Below, piece by piece: positions 15,155-20,196 of a stretch of 21,774 nt of DNA. How positions within the stretch are numbered: position 1 is the stretch's first letter; every line of letters begins with the position of its first letter. A model generated the notes under the pieces. The model saw only the letters and a list, made by a program, of their open reading frames with translations. It did no database searches and had not been told where the DNA came from. The position numbers were made by a program, and so were the translations under genes. Source of the stretch: a virus. The stretch covers positions 1 to 21,774 of IMG/VR virus record IMGVR_UViG_3300046001_000488; one strand, written 5' to 3'.

Positions 15155-15679
15155 ATGACTTGTATTGCTGTAGTCAAACATGAAGATAAGATCTATATGG
15201 CTGGAGATCGTGGTGCCTCTGATGATGGAACAATTTTAGCACTTGATGCACCAAAGGTTTGGAAGATAGGTCCGTATCTAATTGGTTATGCTGGATCAAT
15301 GGATGGTGAAAGAATTAGATATAACTTTAAACCATCTGCACCAAACATTAAAGATATAGATAAATTTATGCAAACTAGGTTTATTAAAGAACTTCGTGAT
15401 TTTTATAATGAGTTTTGGGTAGACACATCAAAAGAAGGTGATCTTGGTTTAATTATTTGTGTTCGTGGTGAAATATATGAACACAGTTCCGTAGACATGT
15501 CTTTATCTAAATATACAGTTCCTTATCTTGCAATGGGGTCTGGTGCAGAATATGCCTATGGAGTTTTATATGCAACAGATAAACAAAAAAATGCAAGGAA
15601 TCGTGTAATTTCAGCGGTATCAGCAGCAATTAAATTTAACCCATCATGCATGGGTCCAGTTGACGTGGTGAGCATTTAA
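15155..15679 (+). CDS. HslV/proteasome-beta-like Ntn hydrolase peptidase
   Basis: A 174-residue protein of the Ntn-hydrolase fold used by HslV and proteasome beta subunits. After removal of Met1 the nucleophile would be Thr1 (MTCIAVV). Asp17 (MAGDRG) and Lys33 (APKVWKIG) fall at exactly the mature positions of the proteasome catalytic triad. The GSG motif (LAMGSGAEYA, 128-130) and GPVDVVSI near the end also match. The length is typical of HslV, and no propeptide is visible. No HslU-like ATPase is in the window. It may degrade peptides, process phage proteins or target host factors in the cytoplasm. It has a dedicated promoter and palindrome. The alternative is a diverged Ntn hydrolase with another substrate. 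Confidence 0.85.
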   Translation: MTCIAVVKHEDKIYMAGDRGASDDGTILALDAPKVWKIGPYLIGYAGSMDGERIRYNFKPSAPNIKDIDKFMQTRFIKELRDFYNEFWVDTSKEGDLGLIICVRGEIYEHSSVDMSLSKYTVPYLAMGSGAEYAYGVLYATDKQKNARNRVISAVSAAIKFNPSCMGPVDVVSI

Positions 15680-15688
15680 GGATATACT
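15660..15688 (+). promoter_or_regulatory. promoter for a near-leaderless transcript (TTGACG-17-TATACT)
   Basis: TTGACG at 15660-15665 and TATACT at 15683-15688 are spaced by 17 bases. The expected start is close to 15694-15696, which is the ATG of the next gene, so the messenger would be leaderless. The -35 lies inside the end of the HslV-like gene. Confidence 0.7.
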
Positions 15689-15693
15689 TAGGT

Positions 15694-15900
15694 ATGGATG
15701 AAATAGAAAATATCTTAGATGATATATCAAGTTATGAAGAGTTTGAGATTTGGTTAAATAACGGAATTGATCGGGGCTGGATAACAGAACCGTTCTGTAA
15801 TACACATGAAGGAGATCCCTTTATGACAGACGAAGAGTCAGAAGAGTGGGAAGCAGGTGGCGACCCATGTCAAGTAGTAATCAAAATAAAGGAGCAATAA
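15694..15900 (+). CDS. small acidic conserved protein of unknown function
   Basis: A 68-residue, very acidic protein (EIENILDDISSYEEFEIW) with the blocks GWITEPFCNTHEGDPF and AGGDPCQVVIKIKEQ, which look like a conserved phage family. C and H in FCNTH and C in DPC could bind metal, but no fold is assigned. The ATG sits five bases after a TATACT box, so translation may be leaderless. TAAGGA at 15677-15682 is a rather distant alternative ribosome site. It ends in a TAATG overlap with the subtilase gene, so the two are probably expressed together. Confidence 0.72.
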   Translation: MDEIENILDDISSYEEFEIWLNNGIDRGWITEPFCNTHEGDPFMTDEESEEWEAGGDPCQVVIKIKEQ

Positions 15901-16781
15901 TGAAAAAAATAGCAGTGGGGTTAATTGCAGTATTTGGCTTAACAATATTACAGCCAGCATATGCAGAAGATAAAAAGTCAATTGTAATTATTGACACAGC
16001 AGTAGACACATCTTTGCCAGAGTTACAAGGAAAGATTGTTCACGAGGTTTGTTTAATGGAAGAACTTCGTTGTCCAAACAAGAAGTCTTTCATGGAAGGT
16101 CCTGGATCAGCAACACTTCCAGTTCCGCAGGTATATTCTGGAGGATTTGGTCACGGAACACAAATGTCTTTGGTTGCAACTAGAACTAATCCAAACATTA
16201 ACATTGTATTTATTCGCATATTCCCTATGGATCGAAATGGAAATGTTGCTACAAGTGCTGCTAATGCAAATAGCACTGTAAAGCAGGCTCTTGATTGGGT
16301 TATTACAAACAAAACAAAGTTTAATATCGTTGCAGTATCTGCATCAGTTGGTCAAAGACCAACAAAGCGTGGTGCAAATTATTGCTCTATCAATAGATTT
16401 GATGCTGGATTAAAGTCTTCAATTGCATCCCTAAAGTCAATTGGTGTAGCATCAGCCTTTGCTGCGGGAAATGATAGAGACAAAGAAAGAATTAATTATC
16501 CAGCATGTCTATCTGATTCAGTTGCAATTGCCTCTGTTAGTGATAGAGGAACTACAGAAACATACAACAATGAGTCTGCAGATATTGATTTTTATGCTCT
16601 TGGAAGATATGATTTACCAACTGGAAATGTTTCAGGAACATCTTCTGCAACTGCTGCTTTTGCAGCATACTGGGCTAAGTCATATGCTGGTAACTATCAA
16701 ACCACATACGACTATCTAAAGTCTATTGCAATTACATCAGACACAAAGAGAGTTAATACTGTCGTTGATGTTTTAAAGTAA
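15900..16781 (+). CDS. exported subtilisin-like serine protease (S8)
   Basis: A 293-residue subtilase with the complete active site: D32 (VIIDTAVD), H85 (GGFGHGTQMS), oxyanion N191 (FAAGNDRD) and nucleophile S248 (SGTSSATAAF). The signal peptide MKKIAVGLIAVFGL...AYA|ED is cleaved near residue 22. The start is ATG 15900, with AAAGGAG five bases upstream; a start further upstream would remove the signal character. Four Cys (51, 58, 162, 203) could form two disulfides outside the cell. No propeptide domain lies between the signal peptide and the catalytic core, which is unusual because secreted subtilisins normally need one. It probably acts on the cell surface or the medium. It may derive from a host or mycosin-like protease. 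Confidence 0.93.
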   Translation: MKKIAVGLIAVFGLTILQPAYAEDKKSIVIIDTAVDTSLPELQGKIVHEVCLMEELRCPNKKSFMEGPGSATLPVPQVYSGGFGHGTQMSLVATRTNPNINIVFIRIFPMDRNGNVATSAANANSTVKQALDWVITNKTKFNIVAVSASVGQRPTKRGANYCSINRFDAGLKSSIASLKSIGVASAFAAGNDRDKERINYPACLSDSVAIASVSDRGTTETYNNESADIDFYALGRYDLPTGNVSGTSSATAAFAAYWAKSYAGNYQTTYDYLKSIAITSDTKRVNTVVDVLK

Positions 16782-16788
16782 AAGGTCT

Positions 16789-16864
16789 TGGTCTGTAACT
16801 CAGTTGGCAGAGTGAGAAACTGTTAATTTCTAAGTCGTAGGTTCGAGTCCTACCAGACCAGCCA
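16789..16864 (+). tRNA. tRNA-Asn (GTT), CCA encoded
   Basis: The acceptor stem TGGTCTG / CAGACCA is perfect, the D stem is ACTC / GAGT, and the anticodon stem AGAAA / TTTCT has loop CTGTTAA giving GTT. The T arm is GTAGG-TTCGAGT-CCTAC. Discriminator G is followed by an encoded CCA (16862-16864). It begins seven bases after the subtilase stop. Confidence 0.95.
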
Positions 16865-16865
16865 A

Positions 16866-16939
16866 GCGAATATTGCATAGTGGTAGTGCGTAACCTTGCC
16901 AAGGTTAATGTGCGGGTTCGATTCCCGCTATTCGCTCCA
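16866..16939 (+). tRNA. tRNA-Gly (GCC), CCA encoded
   Basis: The acceptor stem GCGAATA / TATTCGC is perfect. The D stem GCAT / GTGC has one G-U, and the anticodon stem TAACC / GGTTA has loop TTGCCAA giving GCC. The T arm is GCGGG-TTCGATT-CCCGC. Discriminator T is followed by CCA (16937-16939). One base separates it from tRNA-Asn. Confidence 0.95.
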
Positions 16940-16940
16940 T

Positions 16941-17012
16941 GCCCTCATCGTCTAGTGGTTAGGACATCACCCTTTCACGGTGGTAACAGGGGTTCAATTC
17001 CCCTTGGGGGTA
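16941..17012 (+). tRNA. tRNA-Glu (TTC), CCA not encoded
   Basis: Acceptor GCCCTCA / TGGGGGT pairs with two wobbles. The D arm is GTC-TAGTGGTTA-GGAC, and the anticodon stem TCACC / GGTGG has loop CTTTCAC giving TTC. The T arm AGGGG-TTCAATT-CCCCT has a slightly unusual T loop. After discriminator A the DNA reads CTA, so CCA must be added enzymatically, unlike in its two neighbours. One base separates it from tRNA-Gly. Confidence 0.95.
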
Positions 17013-17024
17013 CTAAAAGTTTGG

Positions 17025-17030
17025 TATAAT
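17025..17030 (+). promoter_or_regulatory. -10 box upstream of the Hsp20 gene
   Basis: TATAAT preceded by GG, with only a weak -35 candidate (TTGGGG at 17004-17009, inside tRNA-Glu, 15-base spacing). Transcription would start near 17037 and leave a leader of about 50 bases ending in the AAAGGGGA ribosome site at 17075-17082. Confidence 0.5.
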
Positions 17031-17087
17031 AGTATTGTATCTGCCTACGGGGGATACATTAACTTATTCGCTTGAAAGGGGAATAAA

Positions 17088-17504
17088 ATGGTAACACAGT
17101 TCGCAATGGATCTATTCAATGATCCTTTTTTTATTGGCTTTAATAGAGAACTAAGCCGTCTCAATACAGCACACAAAACAAACTCTCAATCATATCCTCC
17201 ATATGATCTTCTTAAACTAGATGAAGATACATATAGACTGTCTCTTGCTATTGCAGGATTTACAAAAGAAGATATTAATGTTTCAGTAGACAATGGAACA
17301 CTTATTATTAAAGGTGAGATTGTTGAAGTTACAGACGCTGAAGTTGTTCATAAGGGGATTGCTGGTCGTAAGTTTACCCGCACATTTGCTCTTGGTGAAT
17401 ACATGGAAGTAACTGGGGCTGATCTTAAAGACGGTATGCTACATATCAATTTAGATCGCATTGTTCCAGAAGAAAAGAAGCCAAAGGTTATTAAGATAAA
17501 GTAG
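17088..17504 (+). CDS. Hsp20 small heat-shock protein
   Basis: A 138-residue alpha-crystallin-family chaperone. A short N-terminal arm (DLFNDPFFIGF) precedes the crystallin domain, which begins YPPYDLLKLDEDTYRLSLAIAGF and includes NGTLIIKGE, AGRKFTRTFALGEYMEV and DGMLHINL. The C-terminal I-K-I motif (KVIKIK) would dock between subunits. Hsp20 genes occur in several aquatic T4-like phages, where they are thought to help capsid assembly or protect proteins during infection. The gene has its own ribosome site and probable promoter. Confidence 0.95.
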   Translation: MVTQFAMDLFNDPFFIGFNRELSRLNTAHKTNSQSYPPYDLLKLDEDTYRLSLAIAGFTKEDINVSVDNGTLIIKGEIVEVTDAEVVHKGIAGRKFTRTFALGEYMEVTGADLKDGMLHINLDRIVPEEKKPKVIKIK

Positions 17505-17515
17505 TATAATATAAT
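17505..17515 (+). promoter_or_regulatory. overlapping TATAAT boxes before the structured RNA
   Basis: TATAATATAAT contains two overlapping -10 hexamers (17505-17510 and 17510-17515), directly after the Hsp20 stop. No good -35 or TG extension is seen. Starts near 17517-17522 would place the left arm of the following inverted repeat at the very 5' end of the transcript. Confidence 0.45.
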
Positions 17516-17518
17516 AGT

Positions 17519-17597
17519 CCCCATACAGGACCTTAGTGATGGTTTAGTTACCCATTTATATAAGACCAGGCGTACGTGCTTGAATACCTGTATGGGG
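17519..17597 (+). ncRNA. candidate structured small RNA
   Basis: Perfect 11-bp arms CCCCATACAGG (17519-17529) and CCTGTATGGGG (17587-17597) enclose 57 bases. The interior can form a smaller stem near ATGGT / ACCCAT (one bulged C, loop TTAGTT) and a short GCG-TACG-TGC hairpin. It is followed by CTTATATTTT, which could serve as a weak terminator tail. It lies in a 123-base non-coding gap between Hsp20 and the HNH gene. It is not a tRNA, because no T arm adjoins the 3' arm. It could be a small RNA, a terminator of unusual size or a DNA element. Confidence 0.5.
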
Positions 17598-17612
17598 CTT
17601 ATATTTTAGGTG

Positions 17613-17618
17613 TATAAT
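17613..17618 (+). promoter_or_regulatory. -10 box close to the HNH start
   Basis: TATAAT is ten bases from the ATG at 17628, so the transcript would begin only about 3 bases before the start codon. No Shine-Dalgarno is visible upstream of that ATG, consistent with a leaderless message. No -35 is recognised. Confidence 0.5.
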
Positions 17619-17627
17619 TAATATGCT

Positions 17628-17903
17628 ATGTCAGGTAAAGAATTGGCAGTTTATAATAAGCAACAATTCAAAAGGCGTCTGCAAGAGATTAAAGAGGCTA
17701 GTGGATGCGTAGACTGCGGAGAATGTAATCACATAGTTTTAGATTTTGATCACTTAAGAGATAAAAAATATAACATATCAAGAATGATTCATGATGGATT
17801 TTCTTGGGCAGCGATAAAAAAAGAAATAGCAAAATGTGAAGTAGTATGTGCAAACTGTCATAGAATTAGAACTTATGATAGGTTGACAAAGAACATAGCC
17901 TAG
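17628..17903 (+). CDS. small HNH endonuclease-like protein
   Basis: A 91-residue protein of the HNH/His-Me fold. It has zinc-ligand pairs C27-C30 (CVDC) and C74-C77 (CANC), the core D41-H42 (LDFDHL) and H78 in NCHR. The central IKKEIAKCEVVC matches short freestanding phage HNH proteins. It may be a homing-type nicking enzyme that inserted between Hsp20 and the lysin gene, or a domesticated packaging or repair nuclease. It probably has a leaderless transcript (see the -10 box at 17613). Its end contains the -35 of the endolysin promoter. Confidence 0.85.
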   Translation: MSGKELAVYNKQQFKRRLQEIKEASGCVDCGECNHIVLDFDHLRDKKYNISRMIHDGFSWAAIKKEIAKCEVVCANCHRIRTYDRLTKNIA

Positions 17904-17912
17904 TGCTATAAT
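17883..17912 (+). promoter_or_regulatory. strong promoter of the endolysin gene (TTGACA-18-TGCTATAAT)
   Basis: TTGACA (17883-17888), an 18-base spacer and TATAAT (17907-17912) with a TG extension (17904-17905): both consensus boxes and an extended -10. The leader of about 20 bases carries AGGAGGA at 17926-17932, six bases before the ATG. Confidence 0.88.
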
Positions 17913-17938
17913 TAACTATACCTATAGGAGGATAATTT

Positions 17939-18724
17939 ATGTCAGTAAAAGGAACAAGAGCACTTCTACTAGAAGTGATTCAAAAAGAAGTAGGAACCAT
18001 TGAAGGTCCTAAAGATAACGAAACAAAATATGGTGCATGGAGTAAGGCAAACTTTCTTCCATGGTGCGGAAGTTTTGTTAATTGGACAGCGATGACAGCG
18101 GGAGTTAAAATCCCAAATACAGTTTATACACCAGCAGGTGTGGCAGCATTTAAAAGTAAAAACAAATGGGTTCCTGTTAAAGGAAATAAGCCAGAAGCAG
18201 GTTGGGTAGTTTACTTTAACTTCCCTGGTGGAGCAGATATTGATCACGTTGGCTGGGTATTAAAAGATAATGGTGATGGAACATGTATTACTATTGAAGG
18301 AAACACTACAGCAGATGGTAAGAGTGGTAGCCAGTCTAATGGTGGAGAATGCGTAAAGAAACTTCGTGCGTATGGTCCTAATAAAAAGGGTCTTCCTGTA
18401 TTTATTGCAGGGTATGGATCAATTGATTACCCAGATGCAGATACACCAGCAGTTAAAACACTTGAAGAGAAAAAGGTTGCTCTTGCAGATGTTGCAAAAT
18501 CACAAGGTGTTGAAGTTCCTGCAGTCAAACTATTTAAACCACTTAAAAATGGTTCAAAAGGTCAAGGCGTAAAGAACATTCAAACAATGCTAAAACTTAA
18601 AGTTGATGGACAGTTCGGTCCAGGAACAGAAAAGGCTGTTAAAGCATTCCAAACAAAAGAAAAACTTAAAGCAACTGGAATAGTTGATGAAGAAACATTC
18701 AGAAGGTTAAAGGGCGTTAAGTAA
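17939..18724 (+). CDS. endolysin: CHAP amidase/peptidase plus peptidoglycan-binding domain
   Basis: A 261-residue lysin. The N-terminal CHAP-like domain (about 5-160) has catalytic C43 (LPWCGSFVNW), H103 (DIDHVGWV) and E120 (ITIEGNTT). A linker (165-195, Ala/Glu/Lys-rich) leads to a peptidoglycan-binding type 1 domain (about 200-258; GSKGQGVKNIQTML, VDGQFGPGTEKAVKAFQ, GIVDEETFRRL). It has no signal peptide, so it needs the holins to reach the wall. It has the strongest promoter and ribosome site seen here. CHAP plus PG-binding is usual for phages of Gram-positive hosts. The exact bond cleaved cannot be read from the sequence. Confidence 0.93.
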   Translation: MSVKGTRALLLEVIQKEVGTIEGPKDNETKYGAWSKANFLPWCGSFVNWTAMTAGVKIPNTVYTPAGVAAFKSKNKWVPVKGNKPEAGWVVYFNFPGGADIDHVGWVLKDNGDGTCITIEGNTTADGKSGSQSNGGECVKKLRAYGPNKKGLPVFIAGYGSIDYPDADTPAVKTLEEKKVALADVAKSQGVEVPAVKLFKPLKNGSKGQGVKNIQTMLKLKVDGQFGPGTEKAVKAFQTKEKLKATGIVDEETFRRLKGVK

Positions 18725-18728
18725 TTAA

Positions 18729-18914
18729 ATGGCTCTTTATGAATATAAGTGCACTGGAAAGTGTTCTGGTATAGTTTCAAAACAGAGATCAATTAAAGAA
18801 GACGATCCAGGGTATGATTGTGCAACTTGCAATCTACCACTGGAACGTGTATACTCTAATTTCGGGGTAATTTTAAATGGTTCAGGTTTCTATTCAACTG
18901 ATAACAGAAAGTAG
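18729..18914 (+). CDS. FmdB-like zinc ribbon protein
   Basis: A 61-residue protein. The start MALYEYKC, the two Cys pairs (C8 and C12; C31 and C34 in CATC) and the end ILNGSGFYSTDN follow the FmdB-type zinc ribbon pattern that is common in actinobacteria and other bacteria. It starts four bases after the endolysin stop without a strong ribosome site, so it may be coupled. The function of the family is poorly known. A regulatory or metal-sensing role is often assumed. Confidence 0.8.
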   Translation: MALYEYKCTGKCSGIVSKQRSIKEDDPGYDCATCNLPLERVYSNFGVILNGSGFYSTDNRK

Positions 18915-18917
18915 CGG

Positions 18918-18923
18918 TATACT
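18918..18923 (+). promoter_or_regulatory. TATACT box abutting a start codon
   Basis: TATACT ends exactly at the ATG of the next gene (18924), and a second in-frame ATG lies at 18933. A start near 18930-18933 would make the second ATG leaderless. Support is limited: there is no clear -35, only TTCAAC with 19-base spacing. Confidence 0.35.
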
Positions 18924-19178
18924 ATGAATACAATGATTGATGAAGAAGTTAAACCTAAAGAGTGGCAACTAAATGCGTTAGATCGTTGTGACAGTTGTGA
19001 GGCACAAGCCTATGTCAAGGTAAAAGGTTTGCCTGGAGAACTAATGTTTTGTAATCATCATTATAATAAGATTATGAATGATCCAGATGGGTATACAAAA
19101 ATGATGTCTTTTATGCTTGAAGTTATTGATGAGCGTGAAAAACTTATAGAAAATAGACTAACAGGGAGTCCAAACTAA
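18924..19178 (+). CDS. DUF7455-like CxxC/CxxH zinc protein
   Basis: An 84-residue protein with LNALDRCDSCEAQAYVKVKG followed by LMFCNHHYNKI: C22, C25, C43 and H45/H46 form a likely zinc site. This resembles a small conserved actinobacterial family found beside sigma-factor genes (family name from memory). The end is acidic and helical. The gene may start at 18924 or at 18933 (see the TATACT box). It ends in a TAATG overlap with the nuclease gene. The presence of this family is one of the better hints of an actinobacterial host. Confidence 0.72.
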   Translation: MNTMIDEEVKPKEWQLNALDRCDSCEAQAYVKVKGLPGELMFCNHHYNKIMNDPDGYTKMMSFMLEVIDEREKLIENRLTGSPN

Positions 19179-19585
19179 TGTATGAGTATTTTGTTAAAAA
19201 CGTAACAAATGTTGTTGATGGAGACACAATTGATGTAATCATTGACTTAGGGTTTGATATTTTATTTTCATCCCGTGTAAGGCTAGCAGGTATTGATACG
19301 CCAGAGTCTCGCACAAAAGATCTTGCTGAAAAGGCTCTTGGTCTTGAAGCCAAAGAGTATCTAAAGAAAAGTTTAAAGGATGCTAAATCTGTTATTATTA
19401 AAACAGAAAAGATGGACTCATCCGAAAAGTATGGTCGCATTTTAGGCTGGGTATACATTAATGGAGATACTGTATCTCTTAATGACATGATGATTAATCA
19501 TGGTTATGCTTGGGGATATCTAGGCGATACTAAAGTTAAAGACTTTGAAGCCCTTAAAAAAACTAGACTAAAATCTGGCAAATGA
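19178..19585 (+). CDS. staphylococcal-type nuclease (SNase/thermonuclease fold)
   Basis: A 135-residue nuclease with VVDGDT (12-17), RLAGIDTPE (35-43) and KYGRILG (84-90). R35, E43 and R87 fall at the same numbers as the catalytic residues of staphylococcal nuclease, and D40 and D14/D16 supply calcium ligands. There is no signal peptide, so it acts in the cytoplasm, perhaps recycling host DNA or RNA. AGGGAG at 19163-19168 serves the start, and the gene overlaps the next by 4 bases. Confidence 0.92.
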   Translation: MYEYFVKNVTNVVDGDTIDVIIDLGFDILFSSRVRLAGIDTPESRTKDLAEKALGLEAKEYLKKSLKDAKSVIIKTEKMDSSEKYGRILGWVYINGDTVSLNDMMINHGYAWGYLGDTKVKDFEALKKTRLKSGK

Positions 19586-19836
19586 AAACTGTATTTTATT
19601 TTACCGCACTTTGGTGCAGTCCTTGCAAAAAGGTAAAACCAATAGTTGAGGAGTTAAATAGAGATCAAACAGAAGTTAAATTTCAAATAATTGATGTTGA
19701 TGTAGAAATGGAAATAACTAAAAAGTTTGAAATTAAATCAGTGCCAACTTTTATTTTAATAAAAGACGGTATTGAGATTAATAGAATAATTGGAGCACAA
19801 ACAAGAGATTCATTGATTGGATTTATAAATGGCTAG
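19582..19836 (+). CDS. thioredoxin-like protein
   Basis: An 84-residue thioredoxin-fold protein with the redox motif WCSPC (C12 and C15) and cis-Pro55 in SVPTF. It is shorter than typical thioredoxin (about 105 residues) and lacks part of the first strand-helix pair, as in some phage versions. It would reduce disulfides in the cytoplasm, perhaps supplying ribonucleotide reductase or serving phage protein folding. It overlaps genes on both sides. Confidence 0.9.
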   Translation: MKTVFYFTALWCSPCKKVKPIVEELNRDQTEVKFQIIDVDVEMEITKKFEIKSVPTFILIKDGIEINRIIGAQTRDSLIGFING

Positions 19837-20164
19837 CGAAGAAGATGAAATCATAAATAGCCTTATTCTTAGTGGTGGTCTTGAGGTTGCTGCCTTAGAT
19901 GAAGACACTGGAGAAATGTTATATTCCTTTACTCCTAAGATAGAAAAGTTAATGCCAGATCTATACAAGGAGCACCTACAAACCGTAAACTCTGAGGTAA
20001 TGAATCTATGGGAAAAGGGATTTTTAAACCTAGAACTATTTGCCCCAGATCCAATCATAACAATAACAGAAAAGGCTTTAAATAAAGAAGAAATTGAAGG
20101 TTTATCTAAGCAGGAACGCTGGTCTTTGTTTGAAATCATCAGACTCCTTCAGCGTAAAGTCTGA
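19829..20164 (+). CDS. conserved phage protein of unknown function
   Basis: A 111-residue, mostly helical acidic protein. Blocks such as SGGLEVAALDEDTGEMLY, MPDLYKEHLQTVNSEVMNLWEKGF and ITITEKAL suggest a conserved phage family, because that pattern recurs in actinophages as far as I recall. No active site, zinc site or membrane segment is seen. Its position immediately before the head gene at 20197 may link it to structural or assembly functions, but the promoter at 20162 separates the two. Confidence 0.75.
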   Translation: MASEEDEIINSLILSGGLEVAALDEDTGEMLYSFTPKIEKLMPDLYKEHLQTVNSEVMNLWEKGFLNLELFAPDPIITITEKALNKEEIEGLSKQERWSLFEIIRLLQRKV

Positions 20165-20170
20165 TATACT
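20162..20170 (+). promoter_or_regulatory. extended -10 promoter (TGATATACT)
   Basis: TG-A-TATACT overlaps the stop of the preceding gene, with no convincing -35. Transcription would begin near 20177, and AGGAGG at 20184-20189 is the ribosome site for the gene starting at 20197. This probably drives the head-gene block. Confidence 0.6.
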
Positions 20171-20196
20171 TTAAACAGAAACTTAGGAGGTTTGCT

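Noticed and set aside
15846-15899. Longer N-terminal extension of the subtilase
   Set aside because: It would place 18 extra residues before a clean signal peptide and overlap the previous gene. ATG 15900 with AAAGGAG is far better.
17519-17597. tRNA or tRNA-like gene
   Set aside because: The arms are 11 bp, and there is no T arm with GTTCGA next to the 3' arm and no usable anticodon arm.
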